In this document: positions 32,290-43,923 of the stretch, piece after piece
Position numbering within the stretch: position 1 is the stretch's first letter
How the letters are laid out: each line of letters starts with the position of its first letter
DNA from: Adiantum capillus-veneris
Lineage: Eukaryota; Streptophyta; Polypodiopsida; Polypodiales; Pteridaceae
Length of the DNA: 64,000 nucleotides
Reading direction: 5' to 3'
Assembly (NCBI GenBank): GCA_014529385.2
Contig: CM043959.1
Coordinates: forward strand, 16,741,309-16,805,308
The notes under the pieces: generated by a model
The model's input: only the letters and a program-made list of their open reading frames with translations
Database searches by the model: none
Told to the model about the DNA's origin: nothing
Program-made: the position numbers and the translations under genes

Positions 32290-33290
32290 ATAATTTATGA
32301 GTTTTCGAGCTTCCATTAAAGCTTAAATTTAAAATACAAAGTAGTAAGTAAAGCTTACACCTAAGTGCAAAGTTACCATTAATGTTTAATTTAAGAGTGC
32401 AAATCTACCTTTGAAGCTTAACTTAATGATGCATAAATACTCTTAGCACTCAACCCTAATTGCGAGGTTTTCATTAAAGATTAAACCTAAAATACAAGGT
32501 AGTCACTAAAGCTTACACCTAACTGCAAAGTTACCATTAAAGATTAGCCGGCTTAAGAGTGCAAATCTACCTTTGAAGCTTAGCTTAATGATGCATAGAT
32601 ACTCCTAGCACTTAACCCTAATTGCGAGGTTTCCATTAAAGCTTAAACCTAAAATACAAGGTAGTCATTCAAGCTTACATCTAAGTGCAAAGTTACCATT
32701 AAAGCTTAGCTTAAGAGTGCAAATCTACCTTTGAAGCTTAGGTTAATGATGCATAGATACTCTTAGCACTTAACTTTAATTGTGAGGTTTCCATTAAAGC
32801 TTAAACCTAAAATACAAGGTAGGCACTAAAGCTTCCACCTAAGTGCAAAGTTACGATTAAAGCTTAGCTTACAAGTGCAAATCTACCTTTGAAGCTTAAC
32901 TTTATGATGCATAAATACTCTTATCACTTAACCCTAATTGCAAGGTTTTCATTGAAGCTTAAACCTAAAATACAAGGCAGTTACTAAAGTTTATACCTAA
33001 GTGAAAAGTTACCATTAATGCTTAACTTAGGAGTGCAAATCTACCCTTGAAGCTTAATTTTATGATGCATAGATACTCTTATCACTTAACTCTAATTGTG
33101 AGGTTTCCATTAAAGCTTAAACCTAAAAATGCAAGGTAGTCACTAAAGCTTACATCTAAGTGAAAAGTTACCATTAAAGCTTAGATTACGAGTGCAAATC
33201 TACCTTTGAAGCTTAACTTAATGATGCATAACTACCATTAATACTTAACATTAATTCCAAGGTTGTCATTAAAGCTTAAACCTAAAATGA
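32290..33290 (-). repeat. tandem array, about 159-bp unit, in the 3' LTR of E
   Basis: Units marked by GAGGTTTCCATTAAAGCTTA recur at about 32462, 32624, 32782, 32940, 33098 and 33257, a period of about 159 bp, rich in AAGCTT. Six to seven units. Confidence 0.92.
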
Positions 33291-33617
33291 TGCACATAAA
33301 CCTTGCTAGTATTAAAACACATGGATTAATTAATCCTACTAGAAATGAAGATTATCTCCTTTAAACAAGAGGGAAGTGGGATTGAAGTCCTTCTTGAAGA
33401 GATGTGAGGCTCAAGGAAGAAAAAAAGGGATTTAGGATGAAGAGGAAGGAGAGAGGAGCTTCTTCACAAAACCCTCAAGGGTTTGGCCTTCAAGAGAGGG
33501 AGAGAGCAAGAGCAAGGTTTAATGGAATCCTTGATTTACTTAAGCATAATCTTGAGCATGGAAAGTATGCAAGTAGCTTAGCAATATGTGTGTATAAAAT
33601 TACAAAGGAGAGGGGTG

Positions 33618-33625
33618 CTTATATA
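33618..33625 (-). promoter_or_regulatory. TATA box in the 3' LTR of E
   Basis: Minus strand TATATAAG followed by CACCCCTCTCC, equivalent to 40479-40486 in the 5' LTR. Confidence 0.6.
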
Positions 33626-33644
33626 GGAAATGGTGGATATTCTT

Positions 33645-33840
33645 TTTTCAATTCCTATTGGACTCCAATTCTCTTCTCAATTTCTATTGGACCCCAATTC
33701 TCTTCTCAAATCCTATTGGACCCCAATTCTCCTCTCAAATGCTATTGGACCCCATTTCTCTTCTCAAATGCTATTGGACCCTAATTCTCTTCTTCATTCC
33801 TATTGAACTCCAATTTTCTTCTTAGTTCTTATCTCTTAAC
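33645..33840 (-). repeat. 29-bp minisatellite in the 3' LTR of E
   Basis: Five to six imperfect copies of CTATTGGACCCCAATTCTCT plus nine bases, just upstream of the TATA box in element orientation. The ORF at 33404-33784 on the plus strand reads through it. Confidence 0.9.
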
Positions 33841-34114
33841 CTCATCTTTCAATCTAGTTAATCCCTTTTTCTCCCAATTTGGGATCTAGATCAGTTCCCA
33901 CACGGATTTTGACGAAGAAGTATAAAAATAATCTTAATCTTTTTGGAAAAATATAGGAATGACGTAATTTCTTATCCAAAATATCATTGTCTTTTCATTC
34001 TGGAGTAAAGTCTCGTTGTCCGCATGACTTCTTTGTCGGTCTTGCTTTTTCTAAATTATTTTCTAGGCTGGAAAAAGTTCTGAATGGCTCTAGGATTTAG
34101 GGAGGGACCTTACA

Positions 34115-34131
34115 AACTCCCCAACAAAAAG
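34115..34131 (-). other. polypurine tract region of element E
   Basis: Minus strand TTTTTGTTGGGGAGTT directly before the LTR start TGTAAGG. Confidence 0.65.
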
Positions 34132-37100
34132 AAAGAGTTTTCCTAAGCTTGGGACATGCTTTAGAGAATAGTCAGACTCGATCTTCGATCAACTTATGAT
34201 TGAAGATGGTCAGTAACTTTAGAGTATTTAGATTAAAGAACAGTGAAGCTGGTATGGACCTTGAATAATACACTTCTCTTGTAATTTGTAGTGCTGACTC
34301 AAAATTCTTAATCATAAAGAAGTCTTAATGACTCGGGGTTACTTTAATTACTGAGTGTGATCTTACTCGACTAGATATTTTTCCTTTGGTGTGACCGGAT
34401 TGTGTTTCTCTTGTGAGGTCTGAAGATCATTTCTTTACTTCGCTCTCTATCTAGCCTCAATACGCTTTGTAAAAATCTTACCATTTACCTAGACTTTAAC
34501 TTTTTCCATTTTGAGTGTTCACTCAATTCACTATTAATATCATCCAGCTGATACCATGTTCTTGACAGTTAAAGGATTTCATATTGATCATTCAATTAAT
34601 CTTGCAATATCTCCTTCCTTGTGTACCCAATTTATTTCCTCCGTCCTTATTTTTCTTTTGCCTATAGCTTACTGTCTCATCTTTCACTTGGTAATTAGAT
34701 ATTTCATGTATCATAACAACTAGACTTGTAAAACACCATAGACGATTTGAATCTCAAAAGAATTGACTGACTAGAGATGCTTGAATTCCATAATATGACG
34801 ATTGATTACATCATAATTTCCAGTTGTCTTTGGCAGACTTGTAGCAAAGTCCATACTCAAACATTCCCACTTCATGTGAGGAATATCTAGGGGCTGAAGC
34901 TTTCAGGTAGTAAAGAAAACCATTTGCTAAGGTATAGTCAGTTAAGTGTTCCCTCGGGTTCTAAGCTTGAATCTCTTGCACAAGAGGTCTAAAATAGCGG
35001 TCTGCCTGAATTTCTTGTTGAACTTCCTCGGGTAAAGAAGAGCTAAGGAGTGAATTAGTCAGGATTGATGAGGATAGGACTGCTGGTCAAGAGGTCTTTG
35101 AGTCTATTGAAGACAGCATCTCCTCCCCCCAAAAAAAAAAGCGCTATCCTCAACTCGAATAAAATACGTAATTGATGAAGCTTCTTGGATACATCTTGCA
35201 ACTTAACTTCTTGTTAACACTTTCAACTTGACTTCTCTCTTACACTTCTTCATCCCTAAAAATCTGCTAATATAATATGGGAGTCATGGAAAATCTTTCT
35301 TAATAAGCCATCTTCTTCAATAATTCATCATGTTTGTGGCTTCTTTGATACGTTACTTCTTCTTTATAAGCTACTAGTAATCTCTTCTTTATCAGCACTT
35401 GTTATCCTCTTATTTTTTCATTCTTCACTCTCTTGTAACTTAGTCATTTTCTTATATGATGGCGTCTTGGCAAGAAGACTTAGTTCTTCCTGTATGCATC
35501 TCTCACTTGTAGAGTGTAGATGAGGCAATTAAAAGACAGTTCTTAGAGCGATACAAAGATCTCCTCTTTCCTCAGTCAAATTCTTGTGTCGGCCAGACGA
35601 TATGGAAGACATGGCGACATCTCACAAGAGTGACTCTTTGGGGTAGAGACCATTTTCACAACAATACCTTACTTGCTATGGTTACAGAGGCTTTGGGACT
35701 TGGCCCTCGATACTACTGCGTCAAAAGGATACGAGATCCTGGGTTCTCTGCAAGGTTGTTCTTGCTTGTGCAGTTTATCCCCCATTCCAAGATTTGCCTC
35801 GATACCATTTGGAGTCTTCTTCTTAGAGGTCCCTTTCTTTTCTCAGTTCATACCAGAGAAATTGCTCAAGCTATTTCTCGTAGAAGCATTCCAGAGGGTG
35901 AGCGTCCTAACATGTGTGGTGCTTGCGATACTTGATTATGTGACCATATATTAGAGGATCTTCATGAGTTGTAAACTTTCTTGTCTCTCTCTGTAATTAC
36001 TTCATGTCTCCCTTGTAATCTTTTTTGGCTTTAATTAAAGAAATAACCCTTTTTTGAAAAATTTGAGTATTGTCCGTACTTCTTTGTCTTGAAATGTCTG
36101 TCTCTCCTCTTTAATTAAATTCTTAAGGACATCTCTATTTAGTGCTTTCAGCAAAGGGTCTTCTGTTTATGATAGTCTTGAGTAAAAATTCCAACTTTGA
36201 GTTCTTGGCTAACTCATAAGTTTGTTTTCTTAATCTTCTTCGGAGTTTAAATGTCTGCAATATTTATGAGCTTATCTATTACATTTTTTCATCTTGATTC
36301 CTTGTGAGTTTGTTTTTTTTAAAAGCACATCTCTTTTACTGTCTTTTCTAGTTGTCTTGAGATGGTATAAGTAGAAGTTTACTTTCAAAATCTGAAAAAT
36401 AAGATTGGACCATACCATATCTCTGTGGTCCCAATCCCAGCTTTCTCTCATCATTCCAATCCCTAAATTATTCATAGTTGTACGCGTCCCCATAGGGCTA
36501 ACCCTGTAACTTCCTTCGACTCACACGTTCTTCATTTCTTAGTAGAAATGACACTTTCCTTAAGAGAGAAAAGTTTGATAAGGTGTCTCAACATAACTAA
36601 CGTGTTCTCTGGTTTGGCTATCCCCATTCTTTCAGGACTATCCTATAAACTTCTTCTACTTGAATATTCCAAGCCATCAGTAATTTCAAAACGAGTCTTG
36701 CTATATATACTTATAGCTTTATCTGTGGCTAATCACAAGAACTTCTTGGATTTCTTCATTACTACTCAGAATTATCTTCCAATAAATGTCCCAAAAATTA
36801 ATTCTTCATGTGGCAGCTACTTTACCCAATCTTGTTCCTTATTACTAAGCTTAAGGGAGAATGACAAGTAAAGTTCAATAAAAGTTTCATCCATGCCACT
36901 TTCATGTGTCTTCGCACAAGTGCATACGTCTTCATTCATTTATGCCACTTCCATGTATCTTCGCACAAGTGCATTACCTATTCTTTCACAAATTTTTATA
37001 TCGTTCATTTCCAACTTTACTCACACTTCCCACTTGCTTAAATCCCAAGGACAAGTATAAGTTTCTGGAAGTAAGAGCTCCCTAAAATGTTCCAGCATAG

Positions 37101-37318
37101 CGAGCTTTCAATCTAGCGTAGCTGCTTCCATCCTCTCATAGATAACCCACTGAATTTCTTTTGGCAGATCCCAAGCCAGCTTGAAATTTTTTGAATAATT
37201 ATTGGAAACATCAAGACTTGATTTTGTAATATAATTGAAATTTGGGTGCTAGATAGAGTTTTTTTTCTCTCATGCATTAATCTTAAATCCAAAATTACAA
37301 GGTCTAAGATTCAAAATT
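34132..37318 (-). other. interior of element E, mostly non-coding
   Basis: About 3.2 kb, AT-rich, with no long minus-strand ORF. The overlapping plus-strand ORFs at 35630-35954 (MTLWGRDHFHNNTLL in one frame) have no recognisable motif and lie antisense to the element. Only the integrase remnant at about 34810-34900 can be assigned. Confidence 0.6.
34815..34893 (-). pseudogene. integrase remnant of element E
   Basis: Minus strand reads KLQPLDIPHMKWECLSMDFA, then TSLPKT. The integrase of element A has QPLDIPQMKWELISMDFVK at the same place (about 8980-9036). Flanking pol sequence is not recognisable. Confidence 0.8.
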
Positions 37319-37332
37319 AGGCTTTGATACCA
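37319..37332 (-). other. primer binding site of element E, tRNA-Met type
   Basis: Minus strand TGGTATCAAAGCCT, a few bases from the right LTR. Same one-base variant as the PBS of element A. Confidence 0.88.
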
Positions 37333-39169
37333 CTAGTGAGGGCCATACCCAGACTCGACCCTACTCACCTCCCTCATTCCTCCAGACCGTTCTAGGGAAT
37401 GACGTAGATCTATCTGTAGGTATCCCTCCCACTTGGGACCGACACTCAGACAGGACTCCGGTCTATCTCGAATGCCAACCCAAGGGGGTACATCCCTTCA
37501 TTCAATGATTCTATCCGCTTCTCAAAATCAATCTGTCCTTGACAGCTTTTCGCACCCAAAATCATGGTCCTTAGTTTTGATTCTCTTGATCTTTAACTTA
37601 AGGATCTGCTCTTGCTTTCTTGTTCTCCCTTGGTTCATGGCGATAACCCCTTTTTCCTGACAAACATGTACAACAGTTATCACTTTCCCCTAAGAAGGGG
37701 GATCTTGCAATCCTACCCAGTCTCGCCGTTCCCTATTACTCATTTTTATCTCACGTAGTCCTAGTGTTTAACATAAAAAATTTAAATCAACATCCGGCCA
37801 TCTGACCCTTCGGATCCGCCCACCCACCGAACCATTTCATGAAAATCCCTTCCCAAGGTAGTACTTAACTACTACAAAATCAGGAAGATAGCATTCTATC
37901 AAACATCATCAAACAACAAGCAACATGCAATCTGTTGCATATCCTCGTTCAGGGAAATTCACCTGGTTGTTCGCACTTGATCTTTATTTAGAAACTTTTA
38001 ATTCATTTCCTTTCCTTTATCTGCTATAATTAGCTTGTAACTGGTTTCCTAACTAATTAGAAAACACATTTAGTTTCAACCAATTCATCTTGCTTCCCTA
38101 TTCAAGCCAAGATAATTGGTTACAAGCCATCAAAATGACAACACCTTCACAATATTTCCAAGAATTAAGTGTTTGGGAAAGGCTCATTAAGTGATTTAAT
38201 CGTTCATTCCTAAGTATTTTATTTGGAGAGGTATAGCATCATCTGGTGACAGATGCACAGGATAGCATATTCCTAGCCTTTCCAGTTCCTTTTTAAGCAA
38301 CCAAGTTGAACAAATTTCCTTAATTAAATTCACATCATCCTCCCTGAGTATGACCTTCTCATCCAACTATTGGCATCAGGCCATACCTGGATTATGGCCG
38401 ATTCTCAATAAGATACCGCGGGTACCTTACCCCGCCAGGCAAAAATAAAACAAACCCATTCATCCCTTATATCTCGGGCATGAATGACCTAGGTATAACA
38501 ACTTGCCGATTACGCTACCCTAGCTGAAAAGGGTCAATCTCCATCAAGTTCCCCAAGAGAATCCTCTCAATGGGCCGCCCTTTCAATCAAATTGACCCCA
38601 AGAAGATCCATCTTGATTTTCGATCATTTCCAGACAATCTTCAAAACTCCTAGTTAAATCTATGTTTTGCAATGGGCTATCCCTATCACCTCTCGAGATT
38701 CCTTTTTAACTCCTAGTTGGTAATTTCCAGGTTCTTTCATTTATCAACCTTAATTCCTACTTTCATTAATTATCTACCAGCCAAGTTTATTTAGAAAATA
38801 CAAGCGAATTTTTGCCATAGGCATTTGATGGTTAATATCTCTTCAAAAATGCCAACTTTTTTAAAGTTCAATCCCCGTTTTGTATGATTCACAGGTTTTT
38901 GTAATCCTTTGCCATCCATGGAGCATCTCCATAGAAGCTTGTAGAGTTTTCGGTTCAAACAACACGGAAATCAATTCCACGAAGTTATCCCGTATCTCCC
39001 CCATCTCGTATTTGCAAACAAACTTAAAATTGATAACTTAAGAAATACTCTTCAATACCAAAAATTGAACTACTTATATCGAGCTTAGACAACTACTCTT
39101 TTCTTATGGTGCCTATAGCTTTCCATTTAGGAAGCTAGAAGGTCGTCCTATAATTTATGAGTTTTCGAG

Positions 39170-40150
39170 CTTTCCATTAAAGCTGAAAGCTAAAATACAA
39201 GATAGTTACTAAAGTTTACACCTAAGTGCAAAGTTACCATTAATTCTTAGCTTAAGAGTGAAAATCTACCTTTGAAGCTTAACTTAATGATGCATAAATA
39301 CTCTTAGCACTCAAACCTAATTGCGAGGTTTCCATTAAAGCTTAAACCTAAAATACAAGTAGTCACTAAAGCTTACACCTAAGTGCAAAGTTACCATTAA
39401 AGCTTAGCCGGCTTAAGAGTGCAAATCTACCTATGAAGCTTAGCTTAATGATGCATAGATACTCTTAGCACTTAACCCTAATTGCGAGGTTTTCATTAAA
39501 GCTTAAATCTAAAATACAAGGTAGTCACTAAAGCTTACATCTAAGTGCAAAGTTACCATTAAAGCTTAGCTTAAGAGTGCAAGTCTACCTTTGAAGCTTA
39601 GCTTAATGATGCATAGATACTCTTAGCACTTAACTCTAATTGCGAGGTTTCCATTAAAGTTTAAATCTAAAATACAAGGTAGGCACTAAAGCTTCCACCT
39701 AAGTGCAAAGTTACCATTAAAGTTTAGCTTATGAGTGCAAATCTACCTTTGAAGCTTAACTTTATGATACATAGATACTCTTATCACTTAACCCTAATTG
39801 CGAGGTTTTCATTAAAGCTTAAACTTAAAATACAAGATAGTCACTAAAGCTTATATCTAAGTGCAAAGTTACCATTAATGCTTAGCTTACGAGTGCAAAT
39901 CTTCCCTTGAAGCTTAACTTTATGATGCATAGATACTCTTATCACTTAACTCTAATTGTGAGGTTTCCATTAAAGCTTAAACCTAAAAATGCAAGGTAGT
40001 CACTAAAGCTTACATCTAAGTGAAAAGTTACCATTAAAGCTTAGATTACGAGTGCAAATCTACCTTTGAAGCTTAACTTAATGATGCATAACTACCATTA
40101 ATACTTAACATTAATTCCAAGGTTGTCATTAAAGCTTAAACCTAAAATGA
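39170..40150 (-). repeat. tandem array, about 159-bp unit, in the 5' LTR of E
   Basis: Same units and number as 32290-33290. It lies downstream of the TATA box in element orientation, so it should be in the transcribed leader. Confidence 0.92.
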
Positions 40151-40478
40151 TGCACATAAACCTTGCTAGTATTAAAACACATGGATTAATTAATCCTACT
40201 AGAGATGAAGATTATCTCCTTTAAACAAGAGGGAAGTGGGATTGAAGTCCTTCTTGAAGAGATGTGAGGCTCAAGGACGAAAAAAAGGGATTTAGGATGA
40301 AGAGGAAGGAGAGAGGAGCTTCTTCACAAAACCCTCAAGGGTTTGGCCTTCAATAGAGGGAGAGAGCAAGAGCAAAGTTTAATGGAAACCTTGATTTACT
40401 TAAGCATAATCTTGACCATGGCAAGTGTGCAAGTAGCTTAACAATATGTGTGTATAAAATTACAAAGGAGAGGGGGTG

Positions 40479-40486
40479 CTTATATA
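40479..40486 (-). promoter_or_regulatory. TATA box in the 5' LTR of E
   Basis: Minus strand TATATAAG followed by CACCCCCTCTCC, about 525 bp from the LTR start. The minisatellite lies just upstream and the 159-bp array about 330 bp downstream. Confidence 0.65.
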
Positions 40487-40499
40487 GAAAATGGTAGGT

Positions 40500-40715
40500 A
40501 TTTTTTCTCAATTCCTATTGGACCCCAATTCTCTTCTTAAATCCTATTGGATTCCAATTCTCCTCTCAAAATTGCTATTGGACCCCATTTCTCTTCTCAA
40601 ATGCTATTGGATCCCAATTCTCTTCTTCATTCCTATTGGACCCCAATTCTCTTCTCAAATGCTATTGGACCCCATTTCTCTTCTTAATTCCTATTGGACC
40701 CCAATTTTCTTCTTA
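40500..40715 (-). repeat. 29-bp minisatellite in the 5' LTR of E
   Basis: Seven or so imperfect copies of the CTATTGGACCCCAATTCTCT unit; one or more units longer than in the 3' LTR. It generates the spurious plus-strand ORF 40491-40730. Confidence 0.9.
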
Positions 40716-41005
40716 GTTCTTAACTCTTAACTTTATCTTTCAATCAAGTTAGTTCCTTTTTCTCCCAGTTCCCGATCTAAATCAGTTCCCACGCGGATTT
40801 TGAGGAAGAAATATAAAAATAATCTTAATCTTTTTGGAAAAATATAGTGATAACGTAATTTGTTATCCAAAACATCTTTGTCTTTTCATTCTGGAGTAAA
40901 GTCTCGTTGTCCGCATGACTTCTTTGTCGGTCTTGCTTTTTCTAAATTATTTTCTAGGCTGAAAAAAGTTATGAATGGCTCTAGGGTTTAGGGAGGGACC
41001 TTACA

Positions 41006-41560
41006 ATAAAGATGCATCAAAATCCCTCACATCTACAATTCCATGGGAAGCAAGCAAAAAAGTTCAAAAGAAGCCTAAAAGCAAGATCTTGAGCATGGGA
41101 TGGAGGTAGGACATAAAGAAGTGGTTTGGGAGATGGGATGCATTCCACTTGCTACATGATGCCTCAATTGACTTGCAAGTGAATGAAGCTTTTCTACAAC
41201 GCCAATGTATTAAGGCTTGGGAGGAATCTGGTTGGTCCCTTGCTTCATACATTACACCACCCATATTGCTCCCAACTACAAAACCATGTTCTTCACTAAA
41301 GGGGAAATCATACTCACACTTACATGCTTGAGCATATCCCCTTGTTAGCCAAACGCACTTTCGCAGCCATTCGGCTTAGCTCACACTCCCTTCGATGTGA
41401 GACAGGGCGTTGGAGCAATGGAAAAGAGTCAAATTAATTGTGCACATTATTCTCACTGCAAGTTCAAGAGTTTGAGTACCACACACTACTAGAGGGCTCA
41501 TATTTTGGTCACATCCAAACTTGCTTCCCTCATATTTTTAGCCATGACTTGGACCTACAC
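41006..41560 (+). pseudogene. LINE C2, C-terminal part of ORF2
   Basis: After the ATAAA duplication the LINE text resumes: TIPWEASKKVQKKPKSKILS, DIKKWFGRWDAFHLLHDASI, EAFLQRQCIKAWEESGWSLA, then in a shifted frame RLSSHSLRCETGRWSNGKES. This is the region after RT in LINE ORF2; joined with GIERVVEYMI at 30471 it is continuous. The end of the LINE is not clear. Confidence 0.75.
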
Positions 41561-41612
41561 ACTTTCCTCTCCTAACGGAAATGTGGGCTCTCCATTGTGA
41601 CTCTCATCATCA

Positions 41613-41777
41613 CGATTTTGGATCATCAAGAGTCACTCGTCAAATTTTATCTATTCTCTTGTTTTATTTATAAGCTATCTATTCTCAACAATTTATAGGT
41701 AAGCAAGAGAATAGATAAAATGCTAAAATAAGAGAATAGATAAAATCTGATGAATGGCTCTTGATGATCCAAAATTG
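41613..41777. repeat. imperfect inverted repeat, about 54-bp arms
   Basis: Left arm 41613-41666 (CGATTTTGGATCATCAAGAG ... TTTTATCTATTCTCTTGTTTTA) pairs with right arm 41724-41777 (TAAAATAAGAGAATAGATAA ... GGCTCTTGATGATCCAAAAT), with about 57 bp between. A few mismatches. Confidence 0.85.
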
Positions 41778-42014
41778 TTGAGCTTGTAGGTTCTTGATAG
41801 CTTGTTTATGGTGTGTTGTTATTGATTTGGCCATAAATCCCACATGCTGTAAGAGGGTGACAGGGTGGAGAGGACTCCCTTGGTATTAACATAGTGATTG
41901 GGATGGCTTGTCTTGTGATGTGTTGTGATGCATTTTACTCAAGCTACATTGAAAAAAATGTTAATATCACTTTGTTTGGTCATGAGCAGGTATTAGTGCA
42001 ACAAGCACTCCCTT

Positions 42015-42050
<36 letters not shown>

Positions 42051-42770
42051 GTGCAATCTTTTTTGACCTAGTAGATAGTAGTTCACTCTTCTGATCATAA
42101 CCTCTTCATTCAAACTCTAATTTGGTGATCTATAGCCTCAATCAAAGAGCACGACTCCCTCTACACACTAATATAAAGATATAAATTTCCAAAGTTATGA
42201 AAGGCATTTCTGTAGCAGCAATTCTAAAGTGATCAATTTCAACAAAGCTGACTCTCATCTCTTATTTTACATACAATGTCTTTCAGCGCTCACAAGGTTT
42301 CTTCTTCTTCAGCAAGGTCCACAACCATTGTAGGAAATGATCCAATATTTCCTAAGTGTGAAGAGAGAAACACAACCACTCAACCAACGACATCAAAAAC
42401 AATGATCATGGCATACTTGGTATCGTTGCAAGAGACTGTAAACAAACAAGGTCTTGTGAGTACTTGCAATAGAGAATGTCATAGTAAGGGTTCTTGTGGT
42501 TGAGAATGAGAATCTTAAGAGGAAATTTGAGATGCAAACAATACGTTTGATGCAACTTGAAGAATAAGTCAATGAATGGGCATGCTCTGAAGGAGTACAT
42601 GAGCAGAGTAGAGCATGACATGTATTGAAAGAGAAGATATTTTACACCATGAACTGAGATGTATGGGACATGAAAAATGTATTCACAAACAAGTCTTGGG
42701 TTGATGTATGTGGTGGTAGCAATTTTGTTCCTTACTCCCCTCATGCAAGTCTGGTTTGCAAATTTTTATC
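41640..42770 (+). mobile_element. LINE copy C3, 5' fragment
   Basis: Leader text ATTTGGCCATAAATCCCACA (about 41824) and GCATTTCTGTAGCAGCAATT (42203) match C1 and C2. The ORF1 start is at 42276 (MSFSAHKVSSSSARSTTIVG, TTSKTMIMAYLVSLQETVNK), then a frameshift and decayed coiled-coil text to about 42740 (matching C1 16680-16930 including TTGGGTTGATGTATGTGGT). Truncated after that. Confidence 0.8.
42017..42049 (+). repeat. (TC)n microsatellite
   Basis: About 16 TC units in the LINE C3 leader. Confidence 0.95.
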
Positions 42771-43311
42771 TTTGCAACTGAGGTAAGTTGCTTTCTAACG
42801 AAGAGGTATGTAATGGAATTGATATTTTATTATCTAGTGCAACTGACAGGTGGAAAAGTCTTAACCTAGAAAAGACCTATGTAAACAGATATGCATTTTC
42901 TGTATAGTTTATTATTCGAGTGCTCTTTATGAGCTTTGGCCATTTATGACCGGTCGGCTAGTTTGTACTCCGTTTGACCATTCAAGAAATCTATAAAGTA
43001 AATACGTGTAAGAGGGAAATAGTCACTCTTGCACGGGGGGAGACTGCACCTAGGGTCTGCATCAATTCTTCTCCCTCCTCCTCTCTTCTCTCTTGCCGTG
43101 CTTGTGTAGGACTCCATTTTAGGAGGTGCACTTGCACGTGCCTGTTCCTCTCTCACCCTCTCTATATTCGTGTATTTTGTTGTATGCAGCCTATTATTGG
43201 TATATTTTGTAGGTTCATCCATGTCTTTGCTTGTAGCAATTATTGCCCACAAGAAAAAGACCTAGATGACTAGTACACCTACATATAGGAGTTTCTATGT
43301 CTTTGGGCTAA
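42771..43311. other. no gene recognised
   Basis: CT-rich patch at 43065-43160 and otherwise unremarkable sequence. Opposing ORFs at 42944-43273 have no motif. Confidence 0.45.
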
Positions 43312-43635
43312 ATGGGTAAGAAATATTGTAACCCTGCGGATGGTGCCAAACTTCTAAAGAAGGAGAGATTCATAGCGGGCTCATTTCCCACAATCAAGGT
43401 AAAAGTTCAGGCAGGTGCACTTGCTACCGTTGATGCTAGCAAAACTAGAGGAGCCCTCAAGTATAGGAAATTGAAGTGCATTTTGGGAGAGCTTCCAGCA
43501 GAGGGTCATAGACCTAAGGAGACAACACAATCATCAAATTATAAACAAATGTCCAAGGTAACAGCTGAAGTGTGTACACTTTGCCGTACGTGTCAAAGGA
43601 TGGGAACTTGCCTATGTACTATGTGCAAGCCTTGA
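43312..43635 (+). CDS. unassigned ORF running into the LTR of element F
   Basis: The first 86 codons (MGKKYCNPADGAKLLKKERF, PTIKVKVQAGALATVDASKT, LKYRKLKCILGELPAEGHRP) lie before element F. The last part (CTLCRTCQRMGTCLCTMCKP) is LTR sequence from 43571 on, so the natural end of the ORF is lost. The balanced composition and lack of repeats make a decayed exon or transposon ORF possible. No family recognised. Confidence 0.25.
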   Translation: MGKKYCNPADGAKLLKKERFIAGSFPTIKVKVQAGALATVDASKTRGALKYRKLKCILGELPAEGHRPKETTQSSNYKQMSKVTAEVCTLCRTCQRMGTCLCTMCKP

Positions 43636-43794
43636 AAGGTTGCAAGCACACAACTAGACAGAACTAGCAATCTCAAAGAAACAATGGCGTGTCACTCACC
43701 TCTCAATGCTTCCATCGTGAAGGATCCTGTGCTGCAAAGAAGAAGGATCTGTCGTCAATGCCACGCTCTACCACCTTGCCACTACAATGCTCGA

Positions 43795-43796
<2 letters not shown>

Positions 43797-43882
<86 letters not shown>
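43797..43882 (+). repeat. (TC)n microsatellite
   Basis: About 43 TC units in the LTR of F. It yields spurious ORFs of SLSLSL and ERERER on the two strands. Confidence 0.97.
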
Positions 43883-43884
<2 letters not shown>

Positions 43885-43889
43885 AAGCA

Positions 43890-43923
43890 TACACACACAC
43901 ACACACACATACACACATACACA
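43890..43923 (+). repeat. (AC)n microsatellite
   Basis: Interrupted AC repeat directly after the TC tract. Confidence 0.93.

Larger units (their letters stand above)
30477..34114 (-). repeat. 3' LTR of element E
   Basis: From TGTGAGGCCC to CCTTACA in plus-strand reading; collinear with 37336-41005. Small plus-strand ORFs (30575-30942, 31383-31851) recur in the other LTR (37433-37660) because the LTRs are duplicates; they are not supported as genes. Confidence 0.93.
30477..41005 (-). mobile_element. LTR element E, long LTRs, nearly empty interior
   Basis: LTRs of 3,638 and about 3,670 bp, flanked by TSD ATAAA (30472-30476 and 41006-41010). Minus orientation: a tRNA-Met type PBS adjoins the right LTR, a PPT the left one. 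The 3.2-kb interior has only a short integrase remnant. Similarity of that remnant to element A, the Met primer and the LTR layout suggest a chromovirus relative that became non-autonomous. It is inserted in the RT ORF of LINE C2. Confidence 0.9.
37336..41005 (-). repeat. 5' LTR of element E
   Basis: Collinear with 30477-34114 with scattered substitutions and small indels. The inner border reads AGTGAGGGCC, where the other LTR has TGTGAGGCCC. Confidence 0.92.

Noticed and set aside
33404..33784. Leucine/proline-rich ORF here and at 40491-40730
   Set aside because: Generated by a 29-bp minisatellite in the LTR of element E, antisense to the element.
35630..35954. Plus-strand ORF pair within element E
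   Set aside because: Antisense to the element, two overlapping frames open at once, no motif; left as unsupported.
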